In this document: positions 1-11,813 of the stretch, in pieces
Numbering within the stretch: position 1 is the stretch's first letter
How the letters are laid out: every line of letters begins with the position of its first letter
NCBI GenBank assembly: GCA_036873135.1
Contig: JAPTYO010000013.1
Coordinates: 22,069,901-22,133,900 of the forward strand
Direction of reading: 5' to 3'
Length of the DNA stretch: 64,000 nucleotides
From: Clarkia xantiana subsp. parviflora
Lineage: Eukaryota > Streptophyta > Magnoliopsida > Myrtales > Onagraceae
Position numbers and translations under genes: made by a program
Notes under the pieces: model-generated
Seen by the model: only the letters and a program-made list of their open reading frames with translations
What the model was told of the DNA's origin: nothing
Database searches by the model: none

Positions 1-3000
1 TGACGCGAAGCGGTGGTCTATGTTAAGCCTTTCGCAAAATTTCTTCAATCTGGCACTCTTAAACTGTGGTCCATTATCACTGATAAGCACCTTCGGGACA
101 CCGTAACGTGAAATAATGTGATTTCGGATGAAATCCATTGATTATGTGTCGGTTGTTCGCGCCAATGCCTTAGACTCAATCCACTTGGAGAAGTAATCGA
201 TAGCTACCACGATGTACTTGGTTTGTCCTTTGGACCTTGGGAGTGGTCCTACCAAGTCAATGCCCCATTGCGCGAAAGGCCATGAACTTGCGATAGGACT
301 TAGCTCTGCTGCGGGCGCAACTATGTTCCTTGAGTATTGTTCGCAAGAGTCGCACTGCGTGACTAGGTGTGTTGCTTGGTTTTTCATCGTTGGCCAGTAG
401 TAACTCAGACTTAGAGCCTTGCGTACTAAAGACCTTGACTGCTCGTGGCAGGCTGCTTGGCCTTCGTGTAGTTCTTTTAGCACATTTTGGCCTTCTAGGA
501 AGGTGATACACTTCAGGTATGGGGTTGAAAATCCTTTCTTGTACAGCTGACCTTCTATCAACGCGTAGTTGACGGCGAGCCTTCGAATCTTCTGTGCTTG
601 GATTTTATCCTCAGGAAGCGTGTGATCCGTGAAGTACGTTAGGATTGGTGTCATCCACGTTGGCTCAGAATCGATGTTTAATACTTCGAGTTGGTCAATC
701 ACTGATAGGATTCTGTTTTCCACGAAGTGTGTTTCCTTTCCTTGTTCATTGCCTTTTGCGAACTTTCTCAGAGCGTATGCTTCTTAATTTTCTTCTCTTG
801 GGACTGATGTTATGTCGAAGGTCTCAAAGCTTGCAATGAGGTCCTTTGCTTGTCCCAAGTACTTTTGCATGTTTTCTAATTTGGCCAAGTGGTCGCCCTT
901 CACCTGGTTGGCGACAAGATGCGAGCCGCACTTGACTCTAAGGTGTTTGACACCTATACCTTTTGAAATCCTTAGGCCTGTTATCAAGGCCTCATATTCT
1001 GCTTCGTTGTTCGTTGCTCTAAATGTTAAGTTTAGAGCATGCTTCAATGGGTCAGACCCGTCAGGTGGTATTAGGAGGAATCCTGCACCTGATCCCCCTA
1101 CATTTGAGGACCCGTCAGTGTACATTTTCCATACCTCAACGGGCTCTTCATTTCGTTGTACTCCTTCTTGTGTGTTAGTCTCAAGAGTTATTCCTGTGAA
1201 TTCTGCGATGAAGTCGGCTAACGCTTGACCCTTGATTGTTGTTCGTGGGGCAAAGTGAATACGAAATTCACTTAATTCAACTGACCATTTTGTCAATTTT
1301 CCTGACATATTCGGCTTTGACAGGATGTGCTTCAAAGGTTGATCGGTCAGGACTGTTATCTCGTGTGCATGGAAGTATGGCTACAGCTTCCTTGTTGCCA
1401 CTATGAGAGCATATAAGTACTTCTCTATTGGCGTGTAGTTCAGTTCATACTTTGCCAGGATCTTGCTGACGTAGTATACTGGGAGTTGGGTAGTCCCTTT
1501 TTGCTTGACAAGCACTGGGCTGACTGCAGTGTTGCTTACTGATATGTACAAGTAGAGGGGCTCGCATTGTACTGGTTTTGCTAGCGCTGGCAGCGTTCGC
1601 ATGTGTTGCTTTAATTGCTGGAAGACTTCTTTGCATACGGGCGTCCAATTGAACTTCTTTTTTGCACGCAGAATTTCAAAGAAAGGGAGAGACTTGCCTC
1701 CTATCCTGGCAAGGAACCTGTTCAAGGTAGCTAGACGGCCGTTCAGCTACTGTACCTCCTTGTGTTTCTTAGGGGACTCCATTTCTTCTATTTCCTTCAC
1801 TTTTTCGGGGTTCGCCTCTATTCCTCTCTGACCTACCATGAAATCCAGTATTTTCCCGGACTGTACGCCAAAGGCGCACTTTGTTGGGTTTAGGCGAACT
1901 TGGAACTCGTGCATCCTTTGGAATGTTGTGCGCAAGTCGCCAACGTGATTACGCCTTTTCGTCGACTTTACCACCATGTCATCAACGTATGCTTCCATCG
2001 TCTTCCTGATCATGTCGCCGAATATTATGTTAACCATACGCAGGTATGTTGCACCTGCGTTGATTAGACCGAAGGGCATCACCATGTAGTTGTATATCTC
2101 GTTGTCTGCATAGAATGCAGTGTGTGGTGCGTCATCTTTAAACATCGGGATCTGGTTGTATCCAGAATATGCGTTAATCACAGTCATCAACTCGTGACCC
2201 GCAGTGGCGTCGACTAGCTGATCAATCCTTGGGAGATGGTAGGAATCTTTAGGGCATGCGTTTTTGAGGTCCCTATAGTCGATGAACATTCTCATCTTGC
2301 CATTGGACTTAGGCACCAATACTGGGTTCGCCACCCAACTTTGGTAACGTGATTCTTCAATAAAGCCTGCGTCAAGCAGCTTTCCTAATTCTTCTTGGTT
2401 TGCTAACTTCTTGTCACCTCCCAGTGGTCGCAGTTTCTATGCCACGGCTCGGGTTCCAGGTTTTATGTTGATCTTGTGGGAGATCACGTATGCGTTTATT
2501 CCAGGCATGTCACTTAAAGACCATGCGAACAGCTCCTTGTACTCCACTATGAGTGCTGTGATCTCTATTATTTCGTCTTCTGACAGTGACGTGCCCACTC
2601 GAACCAATCTGTCCGGTTCTTCAATTTTGACTTCGCGTAATTCTTCCAATGGTGCTGGACGAGCAGATCCTTCCTTGGGTCCTCGTCAATGGTGGGTACT
2701 CCACTATTGTCCATCTTGACGTTATGTTGAAGTGCTACGTTGTAGCAGTCTTCTGACAACTGCTAGCTTCCCCTCACTTCTCCGATCTCTGCTATTGTTG
2801 GGAACTTAACCTTCTGGTGTGTTGTTGACGCTATCATGCCCCACGCATTCATAGTTGTGTATCCTAGAATGCCGTTGTATGCGTCGAGTTTGTCCACTAC
2901 CATGAATGGTATGTCTATCTGGCGTTGCTGCTTGCCCGACCCCAGAATGACAGGTAACGTTATTGTTCCTAGTGGATAACTTGCATCTCCCATGAATCCC

Positions 3001-3269
3001 ACTAGAGGTGAGTTCATTTTTTTAACAAAATTCTTCCTTCCCAGAGCCAGGACTATAGCCTTCGTGAGGATGTTTGGCGAGCTTCCGACATCTACCAATA
3101 TGCGCTTGATGTCCATGTCGTCGATTGTCATAGTTATGACTAGGGTGACGACATCTTCTTGCTGGTTCTCTTCAAGCTTTTGCACCATCTGTGAGGCGTA
3201 CACTTCTTGTGCCTATGATAACTTGCCACCCGCGCCAAAGCCTCCATGAATCACATGTACATTTTCCAT
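1..3269 (-). pseudogene. pol: Broken pol polyprotein of element A (protease, RT, RNase H, aRNH, integrase)
   Basis: This encodes the enzymes that copy and insert the element. The ATG at 3269 lies about 55 bases after the primer binding site and is followed by the IHGGF.AGG segment that precedes protease in this family. The protease active site reads ILVDVGSS, so the usual Thr/Ser/Gly after the catalytic Asp is Val. Reverse transcriptase covers roughly 1750-2650 and includes YVDDM near 1970. RNase H lies near 1260-1725 and the second RNase H (MYTDGSSN) near 800-1135. Integrase runs from about 560 to 1, with the HHCC zinc motif, GIDLVGPL and SDNGPQF. Several frameshifts and stops break the frame, for example near 142, 784, 1381, 1747 and 2760. 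A stretch before the protease is also missing relative to element B. This copy is inactive. Confidence 0.85.
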
Positions 3270-3306
3270 CTTGCTATCGCTGGGGAGCAACTGCTTGTTT
3301 ATTCGA

Positions 3307-3324
3307 ATCTCGCTGACGGCGCCA
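3307..3324 (-). other. Primer binding site of element A
   Basis: On the minus strand the sequence TGGCGCCGTCAGCGAG directly follows the end of the LTR with a short AT-rich gap. The same TGGCGCCGTC core sits at the equivalent place in elements B, C and D. I did not identify the tRNA with certainty. Confidence 0.7.
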
Positions 3325-3326
3325 AA

Positions 3327-3952
3327 TGTTTCGTCCAAACCCGCTTGACGTAACGGACTTGACGAATCCTTAAGTTGATCGCTGTGTCGGGTTCTTCTAC
3401 TTACTCTCCTTACTTCACGCTCGTTGTCCGAACCTGCACACAGGGGCAGTAACCAGCACGGAGGGGGGGGGGTGCTGGTTGAGCCCTCTCTGATGCCTAA
3501 ATGAGAATTCTAGAGAGAGAAAGCTAGAGAGAAGTCAGAGCTCCTAAGCGAATCTCAAGTGAATGTAAATAATGAAATGGGTGGCCTAGGTCCCTTTTAT
3601 AGGCAAAGTTAGAACCGATCTCGGTTTTTGTGCGGTTCGATGCCGGTTTAAAAGAAAGTGTGAACCGTCGTCTGGTCTAATCAATGTTGGCTATTGGAAA
3701 ACTCTAACTTATTGTAAAAACACAAATGGAATGCGCGTGCTGCAGACGACGACCCGGGTCACGTCGAATTTGGGCAATCCCGACGGGATCCGGGTCGTCG
3801 GGTGCAATCCGGAGGTCCGGTCCGGGCTCGTGTGTCGCGCGTCCGGACCGTTTTAACCCTCGGGAACGTGTTTTTGACCCGTTTACGTGATTCTAACGTG
3901 TTTACGAAGTCCGGAACGTAAATACGAACCCGAATTGGGCAGATATCCATCG
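3327..3952 (-). repeat. 5' LTR of element A
   Basis: The right boundary matches the LTR start of the other Tat elements here (TGATGGATATCTGCCC on the minus strand, with the second base pair mutated to give TCG), and the left boundary abuts the primer binding site. It contains the shared GATGCCTAAATGAG block, a purine-rich AGAGAGAAAG tract and a G-run. The length is about 626 bp. Confidence 0.75.
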
Positions 3953-4938
3953 ATTCTAACTTGTATATAATTTATCAAAACATTGATATTAACCATTTAA
4001 AGATATTTTAACAATTGTATGAAAGATAAAATTATGTAAAAAAAAATATTTGTCTTATTTTATAACACCAAGTTAAATGATATTATATTATAAATAAGTA
4101 ATTATATTATATATATGTATCAGTACTTATCTAAATCAAAATATAATCTTTTTTTTTGCCATGTAAAATATATTCTTGATAATAATATATCAGAACAAAA
4201 ATGAAGCATATGTAAATTTTATTTTAGATTTTTTTTTGTGGATTATTAATTAATATAGTTAATGTACTAAAAATTGTAAGCCTTTTAAATTTTGAACGTA
4301 GAGTTTTTGAAAAAAATTTATGGTGTTCACATACTCAAAAAATGATGTCACATGATTAACTTGTAGATATGATATAATTGGACCGATATGATTGAGTAAA
4401 ATATTTAATTATGCTTACATGTAAACATTATATACACTCTAGCTAAATGATACTGTTTATATAAATTCTAGCATTACAATTTTATCATCTCTATCATTAA
4501 ATTTTACACCAAATTAATTTTAACATTACAGTTTATAGCATCAATATTTCCAAACAAGTAAAGGTTCAAATTCTCCGTCACAAGAAATATAATTGTTAAT
4601 AATGTTTTTGTAGGAAAAATATTAAAAATTTAATCGAATTTCACGTTGAATGATTTTTTCAAGAGGCTGCTTTTCTAACAAAAAAAACTTGTTACAAATA
4701 TTTAAAATTGTGTTAAATTCATTACAAAATTTTGATAATATTTTAAAATTTTGATACATGTAAATAATTTTTCAATGAAGCAAAATAAAACATTTGCAAA
4801 TATTTAAAAATCTATTATTTTCATAGAAAAAATTATTCCACAGATGGTTTTTTTTTTGTAACATAGTATGATGCAACCTAAGGAAACACCTCTTATCGTC
4901 TGGTGTATTTGGACACTCATCAAAAGTAGAACACTAAC
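3953..4938. other. AT-rich intergenic sequence
   Basis: There are no credible coding frames, only AT-rich low-complexity DNA with several poly-A and poly-T runs. Confidence 0.6.
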
Positions 4939-5802
4939 GGCATGTTTGGATCAAAGAATTGGAATAGGGAATAAGGAATACGAAATAGGAAATAATGAAT
5001 ATGTAATATTAATATGCAGTTGTTTGGTTGACATGATGAATAGGGAATGTTGATTGCAAATCCAATGTTTGGTTGATAAAATGTTATACGTAAAGGAATA
5101 GAATAGGTGCTAATTGACATATGTACCCTTTTAATATTTGTATTAATTAAATTAACAGTAGTAAACATGAAAAAAAGTCAAATCACATATTATTAAACGA
5201 AAAAATTGTTTTTTTTTATGAATGATTATCTTTTTACAAAAAAAAAATCATTTTTTAAATAATTTTTTGAGATATTGTAAAATTCAATACAACTAATAGA
5301 ATATATTGTAATGAAAAAATAACATGTTAAATTATTATTCTTAATTAAATTTAAATATGATCACTTTTAATTAGATTTACCTACATGATATAATATATAT
5401 AATACACAAGAAACATGTTGTGTAATCAGATTATATACAAAAAAAAATGACAACATATTATGTAAAAAAATAAACATTTTATGTAAAAAACAGATTATGT
5501 ATGTAAACGACGAAACGAATTGTAAGATACATGTTGTAAAATATATAGAAAAATAAATTATGTACGTAAATAATAGAAGTGTGATATGCTGTAAATAAAT
5601 AAATTAGGGCTAAAATAGTATTTTTACTTATTTACTTTAATTATAGTAAACTTGGAATACTTAATCCTAGGGGTTAGGCTAGGATTAAGTATTCACTCAA
5701 AATTGGGAATTAGGAATGTTTATTCCACATAATTTAAGAATCAAACAACATCATAGGGTTACCCATTCCTAATTCATATTCCAAATTCTTGAATCAAACA
5801 TA
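4939..5802. mobile_element. MITE-like non-autonomous DNA element, copy 1
   Basis: The ends are inverted relatives of each other: GGCATGTTTGGATCAAAGAA at the left and the reverse complement of TATGTTTGATTCAAGAATTT at the right. The interior is AT-rich and non-coding. A related element with the same end motifs and internal sequence (CAAATCATATATTACTAAACGA type) lies at about 40942-41834. The GTTTGG-type end is reminiscent of PIF/Harbinger-type MITEs, but I could not fix the target-site duplication, so the superfamily is unsure. Confidence 0.55.
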
Positions 5803-6229
5803 GAATTTCTTACTCCGCATGTATAAATAATTCATATTCGTATATGATAAATCTGTTAGGGATAAAGAGATGACTATAAATATTTATTTCCCAAAACTAA
5901 TTATAAAATTTAAATAAAAAATTTCTAATTAAATAAAACATTGAATCGACACGCCATATTACATAATTTAGATAACAACCTTTATAGTTTATTATAACAA
6001 TCCACTAATTGTAGGCCGGTATATTTGATAAATTAATTGTGTGAGATTATCTATTATATAATGGCCAAATGTCATTTTGTAACCGCCAAATTTTTATATG
6101 ATTATCTATATTACTATGGCAGAACTTTGAATTAATTAATGTAATCAATTAACTTAGGGTTTTGTAGTAATTTATTATTTCTAAATATTTGAAGAAAAAA
6201 CATTACAAATTGTCACTACAAAGAATCGA
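5803..6229. other. AT-rich intergenic sequence with SINE-like fragment at its end
   Basis: No gene is visible. Near 6219-6290 the minus strand carries a GGTTCGATTC box-B-like motif and an upstream TAGATGGTAAAG box-A-like motif, spaced as in tRNA-derived SINE heads. This is only suggestive. Confidence 0.4.
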
Positions 6230-7690
6230 ACCTATGATTTAATGCATTAAAGCCACACATCTTTACCATCTATGCTAATAAAGTGTTTGTTACTCTCTTA
6301 ATACTTAATTTTATTAAACGGTTCGAATATTAAAATTAACTTAAATTGTGAAAAAAAAAAATTATATCAAGTTTAAATATAATCTAAAAATTTAAAATGA
6401 ATCCTAGATGGACCGAGAGGAAAAAAAAATCATTAGAATCGCATGATGATCATGTTCTGAAATTTAGCTAACAATGTTAATGTATTTCTAATGCATATCG
6501 TTGTAAATTCATGATGATACGTTAAGAACCAATATTATTAATACATTTTCACGAATAAATGTTATGATACAAATCATGATTTATTGTTGAAAAGTGGTTA
6601 TTTCATTTTCATTTTCCACTTTTAGCGTATTTTTATTATTTCAAAAAAATTTAATTGATTTTGAATAGTGACATAAATATTAGCCCTACTATTATGTGCA
6701 TATACATCTACAATTGCAAAATATAATCAAATTAACTTTTTCTTAATTGGCTTAAGTGGTTTTCCTAATGTGTATATTAAATATACTGGCATATGCTAGA
6801 AGTGTGTGTATTGTCATCTTGGGACATAATGAGTCTGGCTTTAAGGAATTACAAATGCATCATTAGCTCTGATAATATAAGAAAGGAACTTGATTAAAAA
6901 AAAATCACGCACCAAGGGATTCTTTGTTGTTCAATGAAAAATGAGCAAAAACATATACCCACCTACGATTTAATGCATAAAAGCTATACGTCTTTACCAT
7001 ATATATATGCTAATAAACTTTTGTTACTATCTTAATACTTAATTGTATTAACTGGTTCTGAATACTGATATTAACTTAAATTGCGAAAAAAAAATATTAT
7101 ATCAAGTTTAAAAATAATCTAAAAATTTAAAATAAATTATAGATGGACCGAGAGAAAAAATTATCGGAATCGCATGATCATGTTTGGAAATTTAACTAAT
7201 AATATTAATGTATTTCTAATGCATATCGTTGTAAGCTCATGATGATACGTTAATAGCCAATAATATTAATATATTTTCACGAATAAATGTTATGATACAA
7301 AGTATGATTTATTATTGAAAATTGGTTCTTTCATTTGTTTTTCCACTTTTAGCGTATTTTTATTATATATAAAAAAACTTAGTTAATTTTGAATAGTGTC
7401 ATAACTAAATTAGCCATACTATTATGTGCATATAAATCTACAATTGCAAAATATAATCAAATTAACTTTTTCTTAATTGGCTTAAGTGGTTTTTCCTAAT
7501 ATGTATATTAAATATACTGGTATATGCTAGAAGTGTGCGCATTGTCGTCTTGAGACATAATGAGTCCGGCTTTATAGAACTACAAATTGCATTATTAGCT
7601 CTGATAATATAAGACCAAAACCTTATTAAATAAAATCACCCACCAAAGGGCTCTCAGTTGTTCAACGAAAAAGAAGCAAAAACACATTAA
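6230..7690. repeat. ~730 bp tandem duplication (two diverged copies)
   Basis: Copy 1 (6230 to about 6957) and copy 2 (6961 to about 7690) align along their length at an offset of about 731 bp. Shared landmarks include ACCTA.GATTTAATGCAT, CTAGATGGACCGAGAG or its shorter form, GCATATCGTTGTAA, and CACCAA.GG near the ends. Divergence is substantial, so the duplication is old. There is no coding capacity. Confidence 0.75.
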
Positions 7691-7873
7691 ATGATTCTTA
7701 GTCTCTCGAGCATTATTATAATTTTTTAATAATTTGTTCAAAACTTTATATAATATGTTATATTTTACATAAATTAAGTCAATTTTTTTTGCAATGCTCA
7801 CGTATGTCTATAATCGTAAACAAAAGTAAATTGATATTTTAATCCACTTAAGTGGATTTCCCTAATGCTTATA
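7691..7873. repeat. Third partial copy of the tandem repeat leading into the palindrome
   Basis: Around 7800-7873 the sequence CCACTTAAGTGGATTTCCCTAA parallels GGCTTAAGTGG.TTTTCCTAA of both upstream copies. The continuation into the palindrome also aligns with them, except that the palindrome keeps its CG-rich motif while the older copies have lost it. Confidence 0.5.
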
Positions 7874-8355
7874 CTAGATACCTGCGCGCGCTACGCGCGT
7901 GCGCGTTGTCTTCCTGAGAATGTTGTGATGACATCATTAGAATGACTCCGGGAATGATACAAGATCGGCTCGATTCCTAGGATGATACAAGAACATAACC
8001 GTATTTTCTTAAAAAATTCAATTAAACTATGTAACATACTGTTATAATGAAAATAAAAAAAAAAAATTCTAAAAAATTTAAAGTAAAATGCTCGAGGGAC
8101 CGGGAGCTCTATAGTGAATGTTCTTGCTCCCGGTCCCTCGAGCATTTTACTTTTAATTTTTTAGAATTTTTTTTATTTTCATTATAACAGTATGTTACAT
8201 AGTTTAATTTAATTTTTTAAGAAAATACGGTTATGTTCTTGTATCATCCTAGGAATCGAGCCGATCTTGTATCATTCCCGGAGTCATTCTAATGATGTCA
8301 TTACAACATTCTCAGGAAGAAAACGCGCACGCGCGAAGCGCGCGCAGGTATCTAG
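7874..8355. repeat. 482 bp near-perfect palindrome with CTAG ends and GC-rich terminal hairpins
   Basis: The two arms, of about 230 bp each, are almost exact reverse complements and are separated by a loop of about 18 bp (8108-8125). Both ends read CTAGATACCTGCGCGCGC inward. The outer arrangement, a CG-rich short hairpin followed a few bases later by CTAG and then T, is the classical 3' end of a plant Helitron. Here it appears at both ends in inverted orientation. The flanking bases are TA on both sides, which would instead fit a TIR element with a TA duplication. Transcription would give a long hairpin RNA. Confidence 0.8.
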
Positions 8356-8662
8356 TAATAATAATAGTTTAGAAGAAAGGTTCTTGTCTTTTGCTCCAGA
8401 AACCTGTTTTACTTGTGAGTTTAGACTTTAGACTTCTCACACTGTTTATTCCTTAGGAGACCCGCAACCTAGAATATTAATTTTTATATATATAAGTATT
8501 CTTTAATCATTTTACATTTATAATATTAATAATTAATAACCATCGTAGGGTCAACTCGAATATGAATAAGCCACATGTCTTTCCTTGTTTAGAAGAAAGT
8601 GTAAGAAACAAAACTCTGAACATGAGCTTCGTTTTAATGGATATAGAACTCTCAAGAAATTA
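8356..8662. other. Intergenic sequence
   Basis: No gene or clear repeat is seen. The stretch next to 8662 could be the start of the internal region of the copia fragment that follows. Confidence 0.4.
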
Positions 8663-8903
8663 GGACTCTAATACCATTGTTATCTTCGATAATTGAAGAA
8701 CAAAAACAGAACAGACAAACAGAAGAACTCGTGAAGATAATCGATTATTTGTTTATCTCAAACAAAATGATATTTACAAGAAAATGTCAATGGACTTCCT
8801 AATGTCAAACGAAAAACATAAGCAAACTTAGTGTCTATGAAATAGGCAAATATGATACCTGCAAAATAATAAACCAACTTAACTTAAGAAACTAGAATTA
8901 ACA
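8663..8903 (-). repeat. Ty1/copia-type LTR (about 226 bp) with primer binding site
   Basis: On the minus strand a segment from 8903 to 8678 begins TGTTAATTCTAG and ends GAAGATAACA, giving TG...CA termini. It is followed after one base by TGGTATTAGAGTCC (8676-8663), close to the initiator-Met tRNA primer site TGGTATCAGAGC used by many copia elements. No gag or pol follows, so this is a fragment. Confidence 0.6.
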
Positions 8904-9318
8904 CATCAATTTTTGTAATCGTTCCCCATATATTTATTTTTACAACCCTTTTTTCTTTTTCATAGTAAGATGCATTAATTTCAAACTTTCAAAGAAACTC
9001 TATATTAGCTGCCTTGGATGATTTTCTCCAGAGCGGGTACATCTTATTCTTAGTTCTATAGAGTTTTGTTTGGATGTATTTTATGTGGTTATAATCTAAA
9101 TTTGTGGAAAATGACATCAAATAATTATGATTTATGGATGCATAATAAATACAATTGAAGATCTAGGATTCGAGGCAAAGTTTGTTCTTTCTGATAATGA
9201 TAGCGAATTTATGATCATTAATTAGAAGAAATAACGTTTTCCCTAGATGTAAAGACTTCCACTATTTTAATAAACTCTGTCACCATATTGTTTCTCAGGG
9301 GTAGACTTTATGGCCCCA
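8904..9318. other. Intergenic or decayed repeat sequence
   Basis: No intact gene is visible. A short plus-strand stretch around 9300-9318 could read as a relic of a GVDFM integrase motif, but this is too short to annotate. Confidence 0.3.
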
Positions 9319-9323
9319 GATCC

Positions 9324-10533
9324 TGATGCAGCGTGATCGGTATAGATGGATCAAAAACTCGTTGATTCTAGGGGAATACCGAAATTTGGTGGATAGAGGG
9401 CGCAATAACACGTTGATTCAAAGAATGCCGAGAATTTGACGCAGGTAGAGGAAAACCTCAGTTTTTTTCATATATCAATAAACTGAATACAAACGACGGT
9501 TAAGAGAGTCTTAAATAAAGATAAAAAAAAACCCTAACCCTATTAAAATTCCGAAATTAACACTAAAGTACCAAACAAAACCGACAAATTATAAAAAAGA
9601 CCAAAAGAAACATAAACTGCAAATTTGACAATCTAACCTAAGAAATTTGGCCTAGAACCGTTGAACCCCATAGTTTACTATGGGTCTTGCTCAGATCGCC
9701 GTTTACGCATGGAAAAATGTACTCGCACGCCCAAATCCGAGACTTCGCCTTCGCCTACATCACTCTGCAGCGTGATGGGATAGATGGATCAAAAACTCGT
9801 TGATTCTATGGGAATGCCGAGAATTTGACGCAGGGTAGAGGAAAACCTCAGTTTTTTTCATATATCAATAAACTGAATACAAACGACGGCTGAGAGAGTC
9901 TTAAATAAAGAAAACAAAAACCCTAACCCTATTAAAATTCCGAAACTAACACTAAAGTACCAAATAAAATCGACAAATTATAAAAAATACCGAAAGAAAC
10001 ATAAAACTGCAAATTTGACCCTCTAAACGAAGGAATTTGGCCTATAATTGTCAAACCCCATAGTTTACTATAGGTCTTGCTCAGATCGCAGTTTACGCGT
10101 GGAAAAGTGTACTCGCACGCCCAAATCCGAGACTTTGCCTACATCACTCTGATGCAGCGTAATGGGATAGATGGATCAAAAACTCGTTGATTCTAAGGGA
10201 ATGCTGAGAATTTGACGCAGGTTAGAGGAAAATCTCAGTTTTTTTCATATATCAATAAACTGAATACAAACGACGGCTAAGAGAGTCTTAAATAAAGAAA
10301 ACAAAAACCCTAACCCTATTAAAATTCCGAAATTAACACTAAAGTACCAAACAAAACCGACAAATTATAAAAAAGACCGAAAGAAACATAAAACTGCAAA
10401 TTTGACCCTCTAAACGAAGGAATTCGGCCTAGAACCTTCAAACCCCATAATTTATTATAGGTCTAGTTCAGATCGCCGTTTACGCGTGGAAAATTGTACT
10501 CACACGCCCAAATCCGAGACTTTGCCCACATCA
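9324..10533. repeat. Three tandem LTR-like units (about 440, 381 and 384 bp) with TSD GATCC
   Basis: Units start at 9324, 9766 and 10150 and are highly similar (AAAACTCGTTGATTCTA, GAATTTGACGCAGG, CAAACGACGG and AAACCCTAACCCTATT in each). Unit one has about 60 extra bases. The whole block starts TGATGCAGCG, ends CCACATCA and is flanked by GATCC at 9319-9323 and 10534-10538. The units are separated by only CTC. On the minus strand a TATTTAAGACTCTC stretch could be a TATA region. There is no internal coding region. Confidence 0.75.
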
Positions 10534-10538
10534 GATCC

Positions 10539-11086
10539 CCTGAAGAAGGAACAAACAACTTCTCAATATGTCACCTCCCCATTAACTTCTTGAAGTGTCC
10601 GATGAAATCAGTTGTATTAATCGACACGGGTGTCTCCTGAATTTTGTACGATCTTGTCGAGTGATGCCATATTCTTCAGCAAATTTCGTTAGCCAATATG
10701 TCCCCCTCTGTAAACTTTATCTTGAGTTCCTCCCATGAGATGACAGAATTTCTGAGAAGTCCATAGAACCATGACTAGGCTTATACTACCCAGAAAGTAG
10801 TAAATGTTGCAGATGCCTTTGGGGGGAGCATCATTGTGGTAGTAATAACCCTGGTAGTGATTGACAGTGTCGAGTCTTAGGGTTGTACCCCTTCGTTGGT
10901 GACACAGTTGGTAGGTGTTGGGGGTTGTCCCTCTGATAAGCCATTGTTCTTTTGGGGTTGTGAGGTTTGAGATCAAGGCTAGCTAGGCGGAGGGGATTGC
11001 TAGTACAGTGGACGTAGTGCCATTGAATGCCTTGTTCTTCAATATAGCCATGAATTCTTGCTCTGATTCCCACATACAGTGCCACA
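10539..11086 (-). other. Remnant of an LTR-element internal region
   Basis: On the minus strand a degraded primer binding site (TGGCACTGTATGTGGGA, compare TGGCGCCGTCTGTGGGA in element C) at 11084-11068 leads into about 500 bp with broken open frames (the longest is roughly 10689-10976). I do not recognise a protein domain, so this is probably a decayed gag leader. Confidence 0.4.
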
Positions 11087-11629
11087 TGTTGGATCTAAAA
11101 ATCTGAATTCTCTGTCAGCCTCTGTGGTCCCGCCTTGATCGGCACCTACAAGAGTGAAAGTGGGAGGTCGTGCCCCATTATTCCACTCTGAAGCTTAAAT
11201 TAATATAGTATTTATGATTAATGGGAATCTTGGAAATGAATATGTAGATCTTACTATTTATAGAGATCTTTAACCGACTTTGTGGTGGTTCATTCCTTGC
11301 TTTGGAGGGTTTCTATAGTGTTAGCGGCTTGATTTCTATTGGTTGACATGTAGAAGACCAAGCACTCCTACTCGTACGAGAGGCAGTCGGTTAGTCTTGT
11401 CAGTTGGTGACTAGTAGGTTTCAACCTCATGTTTACTTATCATGAAGAGTGTCTTCAATGGAGGTAGTAAGCAGTTCTCTACCTCATGTTTACTTACTAT
11501 GATAGGTTTTTATCAATGGCGGTTGTAAGCGGGTTACCACCTCATTCTTGCTTACTTTGAGGGGTTTTCTTCAATGGTGATACTTCGCGTGGCCTTCTAT
11601 TTCCGTGTAGACTATCAAGCACTAGATCA
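11087..11629 (-). repeat. LTR-like sequence with primer site on one side and PPT-like tract on the other
   Basis: The left edge TGTTGGATCT adjoins the degraded primer binding site. The right edge ...GATCACA is followed by TGGTGCCCCCCTAG, which on the minus strand is a purine tract like the polypurine tracts of elements B, C and D. Within it, about 11427-11590 holds three imperfect copies of roughly 57 bp around CCTCATGTTTACTTACTATGA. The exact right boundary is uncertain. Confidence 0.4.
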
Positions 11630-11813
11630 CATGGTGCCCCCCTAGTTCCTTGGTAGTTGCACCGTTTGTTCTTGTTTAGCCTGTTAAGGCTTATCTTCAT
11701 GTTTCTTTGTTGGGTGCCGAGCACTTATTCGTTTGGTGCCCCCAAGTTGCTCGGTCTCCTTACTATTTTTTGCTTTTTGAGCATGCCTTTTATTGGATCC
11801 TTTCCGGGTGGAG
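11630..11813. other. Short non-coding stretch between LTR remnants
   Basis: It contains two GGTGCCCCC motifs like those next to Tat-element LTRs here. No gene is visible. Confidence 0.4.

Larger units (their letters stand above)
1..3952 (-). mobile_element. Partial Ty3/gypsy Tat-type retrotransposon A, gag-less
   Basis: This is the 5' part of a minus-strand LTR retrotransposon that runs off the left edge of the window. The order on the minus strand is LTR, primer binding site, protease, reverse transcriptase, RNase H, second RNase H and integrase. The doubled RNase H is the hallmark of the Tat lineage. No gag lies between the primer binding site and protease, the same arrangement as in element B. 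The 3' LTR and any opposite-strand gene would be outside the window. Confidence 0.85.

Noticed and set aside
7891..8145. Minus-strand frame across the palindrome
   Set aside because: It crosses the hairpin loop and reads both arms. A frame in a palindrome is not evidence of a gene.
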